Below, piece after piece: positions 35,340-44,139 of a stretch of DNA of 64,000 bases. Position 1 is the first letter of the stretch; each line of letters opens with the position of its first letter. This stretch comes from SZUA-36 sp963759155 (GTDB lineage: Bacteria; Pseudomonadota; Gammaproteobacteria; Xanthomonadales; SZUA-36). The stretch is from the NCBI GenBank assembly GCA_963759155.1, contig CAVWXX010000001.1, forward strand, positions 248,001 through 312,000, given 5' to 3'. The translations under genes and the position numbers were made by a program. Below the pieces are notes generated by a model. That model saw nothing but the letters and a program-made list of their open reading frames with translations, had not been told where the DNA came from and made no database searches.

Positions 35340-35425
35340 TGGCTACAATCTGGCACGAGCAGGCATTGTAGTACATGGGGGTTGAAACAACATGATCGAA
35401 TCAGCCGTAGCGAGAGAAAGATGAT

Positions 35426-36586
35426 ATGAGCTCTAAACAGGCAGCAAGCACAGAAATCAACACTGGTGATCAATCGCTGGTAGTAGTTGGTGACCCGTCA
35501 CTTTCGTTGAAAGCAAGAAAGCTGGCGGGTTCTGAACAGTGTCTGAACTGTGGAACTGAACTCAAGGGGCCTTTCTGTTACTTCTGCGGCCAGCCTGATC
35601 GTAATTTCATGCGTTTCTTCCCGGTTCTGCTGCGGGACCTGATGGAAGATCTGCTGGATCTTGATTCACGCTTCATCCGCACCATGAAACCCCTGCTCTT
35701 CAAACCCGGACGCCTGACCCGCGATTACATGGAAGGCCGGCGTTTTCGCTATGCGCCACCCATGCGTTTATACATATTCTCAAGCATCGTGTTTTTCCTG
35801 CTGGCAGCACTGCTCTCGAGTGATTGGATATCCATTGGCAGCAGCGTGGATGAGAACGGCAATATCCAGGTGGTTGGCGACCACGCTGATGAACGCCAGG
35901 AAATCGAAGATGCATTGAAAAACCTGCCACCTGAAGCGCAACAGAAAATAGACGTTGAAAAGACCCTGTCCGAACTCAAGGACAAGGACGTGACCGTGGG
36001 AAGCGACGCTTTTAAAGTCGAAGACATTCAGTTCAACGATGAACCCTGGAACCGTGAAACCAACCCGGTAGACATCAAGTGGCTTCCGGGCTGGCTCAAC
36101 GACCGCATCAATGATGAGATTGAAGAATCGCCGCATAAGGCAGAACAGATCAATGAAAACCCCAACCTGATCATCGATAAGGTTTTCGACATTCTGCCAG
36201 CTACCATGTTTGTGCTATTGCCGCTGGTCGCACTTATTTTCAAATTCTGGTACCTGTTCGCCAAGCGGTATTACATCGAGCACCTGATTTTCTCTTTACA
36301 CAACCACGCCTTCATATTTGTCAGCCTGATAGTGATTCTGCTGGCCAACCTGGCCCAGACTCAACTCGCGGCCCAAGACTACCCAGTGGCCTCGGACACC
36401 ATGGGCTGGCTGGCCATTGTCATCGGCATGTGGATTCCGGTTTATATGCTGATTTCCCTGCGTGTTGTCTACAGGCAAAACTGGCCGATGACCGTCGGCA
36501 AGTATGTCCTGATAGGGCTCAGCTACATGACACTACTCGGCATTGTGACCACTGGGGTCGCTATCGCAAGTTTTGTGCTTCTATAA
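35426..36586 (+). CDS. DUF3667 membrane protein with zinc ribbon
   Basis: A 386-residue protein. A zinc-ribbon motif C-x2-C near 39-42 (CLNCG) pairs with another at about 51-54 (CYFCG). Next is the DUF3667 signature RFIRTMKPLLFKPGRLTRDY and a membrane helix near 115-130. An acidic, charged periplasmic-type insert (about 145-250) separates it from four C-terminal helices. Function unknown; related proteins are common in Proteobacteria and Bacteroidetes. It stands alone, divergent from norM. Confidence 0.85.
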   Translation: MSSKQAASTEINTGDQSLVVVGDPSLSLKARKLAGSEQCLNCGTELKGPFCYFCGQPDRNFMRFFPVLLRDLMEDLLDLDSRFIRTMKPLLFKPGRLTRDYMEGRRFRYAPPMRLYIFSSIVFFLLAALLSSDWISIGSSVDENGNIQVVGDHADERQEIEDALKNLPPEAQQKIDVEKTLSELKDKDVTVGSDAFKVEDIQFNDEPWNRETNPVDIKWLPGWLNDRINDEIEESPHKAEQINENPNLIIDKVFDILPATMFVLLPLVALIFKFWYLFAKRYYIEHLIFSLHNHAFIFVSLIVILLANLAQTQLAAQDYPVASDTMGWLAIVIGMWIPVYMLISLRVVYRQNWPMTVGKYVLIGLSYMTLLGIVTTGVAIASFVLL

Positions 36587-36636
36587 AGCGTTGACCTCGT
36601 AAAGAGGTCGTATCTATTTCAATCTGTTTTTGATCA

Positions 36637-37836
36637 TCAGATGATATTTTTCATCTTCAGGTCGGCCAATTCATCCGCAGAAATACCCAAACCCGTCAAT
36701 ACTTCAGCAGTGTGCGCTGACAGCCTTGGCGGTGCGGATGTGAGTTGCCCCGGTGTTTGATCAAATTTAGCCGTCAGGTTAAACAGGGGAATGCTGCCTA
36801 TACCATCCACATGCACACTCTTCAGCGTCTGGCGGTGTTTGACCTGGGGTTGCTGCAATGCCTCTCTGAGACTCAAGACCGCACCACTGGGGACACCGTG
36901 TTCATTCAGTAGATCCACCCATTCGGCGGTGCTGCGTAGCGCCAGTTTCTCTTCCAGAAGCGGAGTCAATAGTTTGCGGTTATGCCTGCGTATATCACGC
37001 TTTAAAAATCGAGCGTCATTCTTGAGTTCCGGCAAACCCAAGACGTCACAAAGCGATTCCCACTGCTCCTGCTTATGAGCGGCAATGTTGATTAAACCGT
37101 CCCCGGTATGGAAAGTCCCGGAAGGGGCCGAAGTATAGTTATCGTTACCCACGGGCTCCGGCTCACAATCGCCAATCATAAGATTGGCAGCGACCCAGCC
37201 CATCATTGGCATGATGGAATCGAGCATGGCGATATCGATAAATTGACCCTCACCGGTCCGTTCACGATGGTATAAAGCCGCCATGATGGCAAAAGCGGCA
37301 TTTAAACCACCCACCGTGTCGCAGACCGGAAAACCGGCACGCAAGGGATTCAATCGCTCATCACCGTTAACCGACATCTCACCGCTCTGACCCTGGATAA
37401 TTTGATCATAGGCCGGTTTCTTTGCATCCGGCCCTGATTGGCCGAACCCCGAGATCGCACAATAGACGAGTCCCGGATTAATCACCTTCAAAACGTCATA
37501 ACCCAGCTCCAGCCGGTCCATCACACCGGGACGGAAATTCTCGACCAGCACGTCAGCGGTCTTAACCAGCTTCTTGAAAATCGCTTTTCCTTCGACTGAC
37601 TTGATATTGAGCGTCACCGATTTCTTATTCGCATTCTGGGCTAAAAAGCTGGTTCCCATTAACTCCTCATTCAAGTCGGCCTTCGCACCCCGCGTACGCG
37701 CAAGATCGCCGCTGCCGGGTCTTTCGATCTTGATAACATCGGCACCCATAAGCGCAAGGTGAAGTGTTGCGAAAGGCCCCGCCAGGATATTGGTAAGATC
37801 AAGCACTCTTACATCCTGCATGATCTGCTTGGTCAT
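36637..37836 (-). CDS. Family III CoA-transferase (CaiB/BaiF type)
   Basis: A 399-residue enzyme of the class III CoA-transferases. The start VRVLDLTNILAGPFATLHLA and the region RPGSGDLAR are typical; the catalytic Asp is probably in IDIAMLDSIMPMM. It most resembles the group containing mammalian SUGCT, which passes CoA from succinyl-CoA to glutarate or 3-hydroxy-3-methylglutarate. It overlaps the upstream HMG-CoA-lyase-like gene by 4 bases, so the two act in one pathway: activation of a dicarboxylic acid, then cleavage. The substrate is inferred. Confidence 0.88.
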   Translation of the reverse strand: MTKQIMQDVRVLDLTNILAGPFATLHLALMGADVIKIERPGSGDLARTRGAKADLNEELMGTSFLAQNANKKSVTLNIKSVEGKAIFKKLVKTADVLVENFRPGVMDRLELGYDVLKVINPGLVYCAISGFGQSGPDAKKPAYDQIIQGQSGEMSVNGDERLNPLRAGFPVCDTVGGLNAAFAIMAALYHRERTGEGQFIDIAMLDSIMPMMGWVAANLMIGDCEPEPVGNDNYTSAPSGTFHTGDGLINIAAHKQEQWESLCDVLGLPELKNDARFLKRDIRRHNRKLLTPLLEEKLALRSTAEWVDLLNEHGVPSGAVLSLREALQQPQVKHRQTLKSVHVDGIGSIPLFNLTAKFDQTPGQLTSAPPRLSAHTAEVLTGLGISADELADLKMKNII

Positions 37837-38744
37837 GTTGCCTCCTCATGACGGATTGAACCGTTCTTATAAACGCAACCTGGCATTTCCCGCTCGAAGT
37901 ATTCTGCAACATCGCCCGCCACACCAATCAACCGGCCCAGGTCTATATCCTTACGTAAGCCTTGCAACTGCAGGGCATTGACAAAGTCCTCGGTCGCCAC
38001 GTTGCCTGCCGCACCTCTTGTAAACGGACAACCACCGAGACCCGCGAATGAGGTTTCGAAGGAGGTCACACCCACACGCAGGGCCGCCATGATATTTGCC
38101 ATGCCGAGACCATAGGTATTGTGGAAATGGCCGGTGCACTCAACATGGGGGTCAAGCTTAAACACCGCAGAAAAAAGACGTTCAACCTGCGCAGGATGGG
38201 CATGGCCCGCCGTATCGGCAAGGCTGATATTGAACAGACCGGCATCCAGGTAAGCCGCTACCATTTCAAGAACCCGCTCTTCGGAAACCGGGCCTTCAAA
38301 CCCGCAACCAAAAGCCGATTGCACCGAGACCTGTACCTTCTTCCCTGCAGCGAGGGCCTTCTTCCCTGCAGTGATAATGCGATGCGTGGCATCCATGCTG
38401 GCCATACCGGTATTCTTCAGGCTATGGGTTTCACTGGCAGAAGCACCCAGTGTAAACATCTCCACGCCACACGCGAGCCCTCTCTCCATACCCCTTTCAT
38501 TCAAGACCAATCCGGCAAGGATCACCGGGGAATGCTTATCCTTCCGCAAACGCCGCACCAATTCATCGGTATCCGCCATTTGCGGGACCTTTAGAGGATG
38601 AACAAAGGAGCCGACCTGCACCACATCCACACCGGACGCCATTGTTCTGCGAATCCAGCTTTCCTTGGTGTCGGTTGGAACGATCAGCCGCTCCATTTGT
38701 AAGCCGTCGCGGGGGCCTACTTCATGGACGACGATATGTTTCAT
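37833..38744 (-). CDS. HMG-CoA-lyase-like enzyme
   Basis: A 303-residue enzyme of the HMGL/DRE-TIM metallolyase superfamily. The start VHEVGPRDGLQ holds the R-D metal/catalytic pair; GHFHNTYG gives the metal-binding histidines; GLGGCPFTRGAAGN carries the conserved Cys of HMG-CoA lyases. The expected reaction is the cleavage of 3-hydroxy-3-methylglutaryl-CoA or a similar tertiary-alcohol CoA ester to acetyl-CoA and a keto acid. It is translated before the CoA-transferase (ATGA overlap), which can supply the thioester. The intergenic repeat copy B lies upstream. Confidence 0.9.
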   Translation of the reverse strand: MKHIVVHEVGPRDGLQMERLIVPTDTKESWIRRTMASGVDVVQVGSFVHPLKVPQMADTDELVRRLRKDKHSPVILAGLVLNERGMERGLACGVEMFTLGASASETHSLKNTGMASMDATHRIITAGKKALAAGKKVQVSVQSAFGCGFEGPVSEERVLEMVAAYLDAGLFNISLADTAGHAHPAQVERLFSAVFKLDPHVECTGHFHNTYGLGMANIMAALRVGVTSFETSFAGLGGCPFTRGAAGNVATEDFVNALQLQGLRKDIDLGRLIGVAGDVAEYFEREMPGCVYKNGSIRHEEAT

Positions 38745-38890
38745 GACGGTCTCCTGTTATCTGCCTGCTATGGCTCCCGCCATCTCAATATTGGTCGCTG
38801 ATCCATGTGTTGACTCCAATACCCCGAGCTTGCTACCAATTTTACCAGTAGAGCGTAAACAAAGAGGTCACAATCTTCGGAGTTTACAGG

Positions 38891-39515
38891 TTGAAAACCA
38901 TTGATCATTGGGGAAGCTGAGGCTATGCGGTGCTTCATTTGGACTTATAGGTTGGAAGCCATTGATCAGTCGGGAAGCCGAGGCTATGCGGTAGGTTACT
39001 TCTGGACTCACAGGTTGAAAAAACCATTGATCGTCGGGAAGCCAAGGCCATGCAGTAGCTTATGCCGGGACACGCCGAGGCTAGCAGTAGCTACTTCCGA
39101 CGTGCTCGAGGCATCCTGGTCGCGTCATCCCTATCTGCTCAAGGTCCGGCATAAGCTACTGCACCCCCTCGGCTTTGTGCGAATGCAGGGGTCAATGGTT
39201 TCTGGGAGTAAATGCGTATTCTGAACTTGATAAACCACAATTTTGCGAATGTTTGGACAAACAACCTTTGAAAGATGCAGGTCGTTTGATATTAAGCTGG
39301 GGTGTGTATTAACTTATCAGGACCGTGAGCGACATGGATGTCGCGCCCGAGCGTACATGGATGTATTCACAGCGAGTCCTGGGAAGTTAATACACATCCC
39401 AGCTCCCCCAACCGTGCAGATTATCGAAAGCAAGGCTTCAAAACCATTCCGTAGGCCGGTCTGGGCACGGCACCTGCCCAGGCAAGACAATACACACCCC
39501 AGCGCCCCCAACCTT
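38891..39515 (+). repeat. Dispersed intergenic repeat, copy B
   Basis: About 625 bases related to copy A at 28296-28875, same orientation. It begins with three tandem units of 61-65 bases (starting 38901, 38962, 39027). It then has the same 19-20-base inverted repeat (39052-39071 with 39144-39162), and the palindrome GCGACAT-GG-ATGTCGC at 39329-39344. Blocks 39223-39300 and 39350-39415 match copy A almost exactly. A short AATACACA element occurs twice, about 100 bases apart. It fills the gap between the HMGL gene and the aminopeptidase. Confidence 0.85.
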
Positions 39516-39563
39516 GCAACTAAGAGACTCCAAACACAACAGCTGACGAACTGAACTGGCTTA

Positions 39564-40925
39564 TCAGCAATACCGCTTTTTCAGGTAATGAAAAACAGCC
39601 CGCAAGCCCAGTGCTTCACCACCAATCGGGCGGCCGGGCCGGGCGGTTTGGTTCCATCCGTAGGTATCGATATGCACCCAGTCAGTTTCTGCAGTGACGA
39701 AATGCTCCAGGAAAAGAGCTGCAGTGATACAACCACCAAATGGCGTTTTGGCCATATTATTCAGATCAGCAATCTGGCTTTTCAGCAGCTCTTTGTAAGG
39801 CTGGTAAAGCGGAAATGTCCAAAGTGGATCCTCTTCATCTTCACCCGATGCAGTAATCTCATTCGCTATGGAAATATCATTACTGAATATGGGAGGCAGG
39901 TCCGTGCCCATCGCGACACGGGCGGCACCGGTCAGCGTGGCAAAATCAATCACCAGGTCAGGTTCGTACTCACAGGCATAAGTCAGGGCATCTGCCAGCA
40001 CTACCCGTCCTTCTGCGTCGGTGTTACCTATTTCGATGCTCAAACCTTTGCGTGTGGAAATCACGTCCCCGGGGCGATAAGCGTTGCCGGAAACTGCATT
40101 CTCCACTGCGGGAATCAGGACAAGTAAACGGACTGGCAGTTTTGCCTGCATGATTAAACGTGCCAGGGCCAGCACATGTGCTGCACCGCCCATGTCCTTC
40201 TTCATTAGCGCCATGCCCACACCGGGCTTGAGGTTCAAGCCCCCGGTATCAAAGCAGACACCCTTGCCGCAGAGTGCGAGTTGTGGATCGGACTCATTGC
40301 CCCATTCCAGTTTCAGTAATCGAGGCGCACGGTCTGCAGCACGCCCGACAGCATGGATGGCAGGGAAGTTTTCCGTTAATAAATCAACACCTTCCACGAC
40401 TGACATAGCGGCGTCAAATTGACCGGCTTCGGCCCGCATGGCGTCTTCCAGTTGACCAGGCCCCAGGTCTTCAGTTGGCGTATTGATCAGGTCACGAACC
40501 AGCGATTGCGCCGATAGCAGTTGCTCAGTATCCACTGCGATATCATCATCAAGAACCAGCGACGGCATTTTGTTTTGCGGCTTCACATACAAATCAAACT
40601 GGTAGCACGCCAGGCCCCAGCCAAGACTGGCCTGAAGCCGTTGTTGGGGACTCCAATCCGCCACCAGGCGGTAATCACCGGCTGTGAGTTTCGCCGGAAG
40701 TGATGCAAGCTGGTATAACCAGCCCTGTTCTGCCATGCCAAACGCATAACCGTGCAATTCACCATTACTATCCGGTAAACCGCATAACTCGCCACCTTTT
40801 GCACTGAATCCCGCCGCTTTCAGCCACTTCTGTTGCACACCGGGTAAAGTCGCCAACCACTGCTCGTAATTGGCCGCACTGACTGCATAAAGTGGAATAC
40901 CATCTTTTTTATCTGAAAAGCTCAT
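39564..40925 (-). CDS. Leucyl aminopeptidase family protein (M17)
   Basis: A 453-residue two-metal aminopeptidase. The M17 signature NTDAEGRVVLADAL is near residue 310, and the metal-binding Lys and Asp are in GVCFDTGGLNLKPG and KKDMGGAAHV. It resembles the PepB/LAP-like group with a short, divergent N-terminal domain. I chose the ATG at 40925 (MSFSDKKDG), which has AGGG 8 bases upstream, over the GTG at 40952. The active site residues are intact. It trims peptides in the cytosol. Confidence 0.9.
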   Translation of the reverse strand: MSFSDKKDGIPLYAVSAANYEQWLATLPGVQQKWLKAAGFSAKGGELCGLPDSNGELHGYAFGMAEQGWLYQLASLPAKLTAGDYRLVADWSPQQRLQASLGWGLACYQFDLYVKPQNKMPSLVLDDDIAVDTEQLLSAQSLVRDLINTPTEDLGPGQLEDAMRAEAGQFDAAMSVVEGVDLLTENFPAIHAVGRAADRAPRLLKLEWGNESDPQLALCGKGVCFDTGGLNLKPGVGMALMKKDMGGAAHVLALARLIMQAKLPVRLLVLIPAVENAVSGNAYRPGDVISTRKGLSIEIGNTDAEGRVVLADALTYACEYEPDLVIDFATLTGAARVAMGTDLPPIFSNDISIANEITASGEDEEDPLWTFPLYQPYKELLKSQIADLNNMAKTPFGGCITAALFLEHFVTAETDWVHIDTYGWNQTARPGRPIGGEALGLRAVFHYLKKRYC

Positions 40926-41029
40926 CTGGAAGACCCTGTTTGGAATCACCACAGTTTATTCCAAACCCATAGTACCGGAAAGGGCAAAATGCGCTTGTTG
41001 GCAAGAGATTCCACTGGAACAGTTTCCTT

Positions 41030-42385
41030 CTAATCAATGCGAACCATATAGGCCCTGTCGCCCCTGACGACCTGGAGCAGCAAAGGGCTTCGCATCTGTT
41101 CAAGCGCCTTTTGGAATTCAGACAGATTTCGAACTTTTTCACGGTGAACGCCGGTGATAACATCGCCGACAGAAAGTCCCTGGCGTGCAAGACGGCTGCG
41201 CGAATCCAGTTCCTCGATCAGTACACCGGACAGGACCTGTTTCTGATGTCTTTCCGTCAGGTTTGTGAAACTGGCGCCCTCGAGACGAAAATCCAGGTCA
41301 ACGCCTTTAATGACCGGTACCGGCTGAATGGTCAGCTGAATATTGCGTTTCTTACCCTTTCTCACATATTCAACTTTCAGTGACTCACCGATCGCCATGC
41401 GGCCCTCTGCATTATGAAAATCCTGCGCGCTATTGATATCACTTTTCGCCATGCGAAGAATGACGTCTCCCGGTTGCAAACCCGCTTCATCGGCAGCAGA
41501 ACCTTCTGCAATTTCCGATACCAGTGCACCGCGACCCACCTCAATGGAAAAAGCACCAGCGAGTTCGGGTGTCAAATTCTGCACATAGATACCGAACGTT
41601 CCACGACGCACCTCACCAAACTCGGTCAGCTGACCCATTACGTGACGGGCCATGCTGGACGGGATCGCAAAACCGATACCCACATTGCCACCGCTGGGTG
41701 TAAAAATGGCACTGTTGATACCCACCAGTTCACCGCGTAAATTAATCAGGGCACCGCCGGAGTTTCCCGGGTTGATGGAGGCATCAGTCTGGATAAAATT
41801 CTGGTACTCAAGACCACGTAAGCCTGCACGTCCCAGCGCGCTCACGATTCCGGAGGTCACGGTCTGGCCAAGGCCGAATGGATTGCCAACGGCAACAACG
41901 AAATCACCCACCTGCAACTCGTCGGAATCAGCCAGTTGAAGTGCGGTCAGGTTATCGGCAGGGATCTGAATGACCGCCAGATCGGTATCGGGGTCAGTTC
42001 CTATCAGTGTTGCCTCGAGACTTCGGCCATCCATGAGACCGACAAATATCTCATCTGCACCGGCAATGACGTGATTATTGGTTAATACATAGCCTTTTTT
42101 GGCGTCGACGATGACACCGGAGCCCAGGCTTTGCGAAATCCGCTCACGGGGTTGGTTGGGCACATTGAAAAAGCGTCTGAAAAACGGATCATCCATCAGC
42201 GGGCTTCTGATACGCACACGGGTTTGGGTATTCACATTCACCACAGAAGGCGTCACCTGCTTGAGTACAGGTGCCAGGGATGGCAATGGCTCACCATCTA
42301 TGGCCATGGGTAAGGCAGCCAGTGCAGGACCTGTTGCCAACATGGTGGCCACTAACAAAAAAATACCGCGTATTACCATTTTCAC
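41030..42385 (-). CDS. degQ: DegQ/DegP-family periplasmic serine protease
   Basis: A 451-residue periplasmic HtrA protease/chaperone. The signal peptide is MKMVIRGIFLLVATMLATG, ending in A-L-A. The catalytic triad His (LTNNHVIAGADEI), Asp (DTDLAVIQI) and Ser (NPGNSGGAL) is complete. Two PDZ domains follow, at about 250-345 and 360-450. I chose the GTG at 42385 because GGGAG is 6 bases upstream; the frame is open to 42448. It handles misfolded envelope proteins. The N-terminal loop is short, which fits DegQ/DegS-like more than DegP. Confidence 0.92.
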   Translation of the reverse strand: MKMVIRGIFLLVATMLATGPALAALPMAIDGEPLPSLAPVLKQVTPSVVNVNTQTRVRIRSPLMDDPFFRRFFNVPNQPRERISQSLGSGVIVDAKKGYVLTNNHVIAGADEIFVGLMDGRSLEATLIGTDPDTDLAVIQIPADNLTALQLADSDELQVGDFVVAVGNPFGLGQTVTSGIVSALGRAGLRGLEYQNFIQTDASINPGNSGGALINLRGELVGINSAIFTPSGGNVGIGFAIPSSMARHVMGQLTEFGEVRRGTFGIYVQNLTPELAGAFSIEVGRGALVSEIAEGSAADEAGLQPGDVILRMAKSDINSAQDFHNAEGRMAIGESLKVEYVRKGKKRNIQLTIQPVPVIKGVDLDFRLEGASFTNLTERHQKQVLSGVLIEELDSRSRLARQGLSVGDVITGVHREKVRNLSEFQKALEQMRSPLLLQVVRGDRAYMVRID

Positions 42386-42466
42386 ACTCAACTCCCGATT
42401 AAAACGATGCGCTTGAGACAACACCAATGAGCCAGAGGTTCGCACCAAAAAGTGCCTGGACCTGTC

Positions 42467-42497
42467 AGCGAAAACTTACAGGCGTTAAATTTTCGCT
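42467..42497. repeat. Inverted repeat upstream of degQ
   Basis: AGCGAAAA (42467-42474) is complementary to TTTTCGCT (42490-42497), with a 15-base spacer. It lies 82 bases upstream of the degQ start. It may be an operator. Confidence 0.4.
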
Positions 42498-42523
42498 TGC
42501 GGTTGCTTCTAAAACAATATAAA

Positions 42524-42567
42524 ACAAGATATACGGCTATGGTGTGTGAGACAACACTATATCTTGT
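42524..42567. repeat. Inverted repeat between degQ and the HNH gene
   Basis: A perfect 10-base arm ACAAGATATA (42524-42533) is repeated inverted at 42558-42567 with a 24-base spacer. It lies between the divergent degQ and HNH genes and is probably a regulatory site for one or both. No matching regulator is known. Confidence 0.5.
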
Positions 42568-42605
42568 GCCAGTAGCTATTTGCGACCAAATTGATAATTG
42601 AGGTC

Positions 42606-43214
42606 ATGGATTTACAGCAACGGGTTCTACGCACAGATGTATCCGGCATGCCCCTCGAATGGGTCGGATACCAGGAAGCAGTCAAGCTCATCACGCTTGA
42701 CCAGGTCTCTTACTCTCTCGGAAAAACGCTTTACCAGGTTCATGGCGGCATCAATGCCATCAGCGGCCTTCAGAGCGTGGTCAGTGTAGATGCCATCATC
42801 GCCACCGTCGGTCAACATCCCCACAAACACCTGTTTTCATCAAGTTATGTGCCGCCTTTGAGCAACCAGTCCCTGTTCCGGCGTGATCAGAACCTGTGTT
42901 TGTATTGTGGTGTGCAATTTCCAAACTTCCTGCTCTCAAGAGACCACGTCCACCCACTGAGCCAGGGTGGGCAGGACCGTTGGGTCAATGTCGTCACCGC
43001 CTGTAAACGCTGCAACAACCACAAGGCTGGCAGAACGCCCGAGCAGGCGGGTATGGAATTACTTGCTATCCCGTTCTGCCCTACCCATGCAGAGTACATC
43101 TATCTGCAAGGTCGTCAAATTCTTAACGATCAGATGGATTTTCTGTTGGCTCACTTCCCGCGTAACAGCGTATTACGCAAACGGGTTGAGCAAGGTGAGT
43201 CTTTAATGGTGTAA
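42606..43214 (+). CDS. HNH endonuclease family protein
   Basis: A 202-residue protein. The C-terminal half (about 90-150) is an HNH nuclease domain: C-L-Y-C-G (zinc pair), SRDHVHPLSQGGQDRWVNVV (His-Asn catalytic part) and CKRCNNHKAGRTP (second zinc pair and H). This type is widespread in gammaproteobacteria as a lone gene and is not linked to an intron here. The ATG at 42606 is the probable start, although the upstream GAGG is only 2 bases away; a TTG at 42591 is possible. Its role is unknown, perhaps DNA repair, given the flap exonuclease gene 38 bases downstream. Confidence 0.87.
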   Translation: MDLQQRVLRTDVSGMPLEWVGYQEAVKLITLDQVSYSLGKTLYQVHGGINAISGLQSVVSVDAIIATVGQHPHKHLFSSSYVPPLSNQSLFRRDQNLCLYCGVQFPNFLLSRDHVHPLSQGGQDRWVNVVTACKRCNNHKAGRTPEQAGMELLAIPFCPTHAEYIYLQGRQILNDQMDFLLAHFPRNSVLRKRVEQGESLMV

Positions 43215-43251
43215 GGCCTGCTGTTACCGTTTGCGTTAAGATAGACGGCTT

Positions 43252-44139
43252 ATGAGCTTACAACCCGTTTATCTCGTTGATGCCAGCATTTATATTTTTC
43301 GTGCCTGGTTTTCAATTTCTGATGAGTTCTCCAACGCATCAGGAGAACCAACCAACGCCGTCTACGGTTTTACCGGCTTTCTGTGCAGCTTGCTTGAACA
43401 GACCAATGCCGAGCATATCGGCGTAGCCTTTGATGAGTCTCTGAGCAAAAGCTATCGCAACGAAATTTATCCAGCCTACAAGGCCAATCGCGAACCGGCG
43501 CCTGAGGAACTGAAACGCCAGTTCGGCTGGGCCCGCGATATCGCAGAATCCATGGGGCTCAGCTGTTTTGCCGATCAGCGCTACGAGGCCGATGATCTTA
43601 TCGGCACACTGGCGGCACACTGGCGGGGTCGCGGACATCCGGTTTGCATCATTACCAGCGATAAGGATCTCGCCCAACTGATCGAGAAAAATGACACCTG
43701 GTGGGACTTCACGCGAAACCAGAAACTCGGCCACGCGAAGATCAAGGATAAGTTTGGTGTCTTTCCTGAGCAGATCGCCGATTATCTTGCGTTAACGGGC
43801 GATGCGGTCGACAACATACCGGGTGTACCGGGTATTGGGCCAAAATCCGCCGCTGCCCTGCTAAGTCATTTTGATAGCCTGGAAGCCATATGGGAACGGA
43901 TTGAAGAGGTGCAGCACCTGAGCATCCGTGGTGCGAAATCGCTGTATAAGAAGCTCGGTCAACACCGGGCAGCGGCAGAACTTGCACAACGTCTGACGAT
44001 CATTGAGACGCGGGTTCCCTCAGCGCTGGAAAACCCGGACGTATACCGAAGTGAAGTCGATGAAGCCCGCCTCAACCGCCTCTTTGATGAGATGGAATTC
44101 GGCGGTATGCTTCGGCGGCGTTGCCTGCTTACCGGCTAG
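43252..44139 (+). CDS. 5'-3' flap exonuclease (Xni/PolA N-terminal type)
   Basis: A 295-residue nuclease related to ExoIX and to the 5' nuclease part of DNA polymerase I. Metal-binding acidic residues are in YLVDASIYIFRAWF, EADDLIGTLAA and SDKDLAQLI. The helix-hairpin-helix motif LTGDAVDNIPGVPGIGPKSA binds DNA. It is longer than E. coli Xni (251). It removes flaps and RNA primers during repair or lagging-strand completion. Its stop overlaps the convergent beta-propeller gene by 4 bases. Confidence 0.9.
   Translation: MSLQPVYLVDASIYIFRAWFSISDEFSNASGEPTNAVYGFTGFLCSLLEQTNAEHIGVAFDESLSKSYRNEIYPAYKANREPAPEELKRQFGWARDIAESMGLSCFADQRYEADDLIGTLAAHWRGRGHPVCIITSDKDLAQLIEKNDTWWDFTRNQKLGHAKIKDKFGVFPEQIADYLALTGDAVDNIPGVPGIGPKSAAALLSHFDSLEAIWERIEEVQHLSIRGAKSLYKKLGQHRAAAELAQRLTIIETRVPSALENPDVYRSEVDEARLNRLFDEMEFGGMLRRRCLLTG

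Noticed and set aside
39317..39511. Short frame in repeat copy B
   Set aside because: Same reason as for copy A: it follows the repeat DNA.
28296..39515. Insertion sequence or composite transposon bounded by the two repeats
   Set aside because: No transposase lies between them and the enclosed genes are ordinary housekeeping genes.
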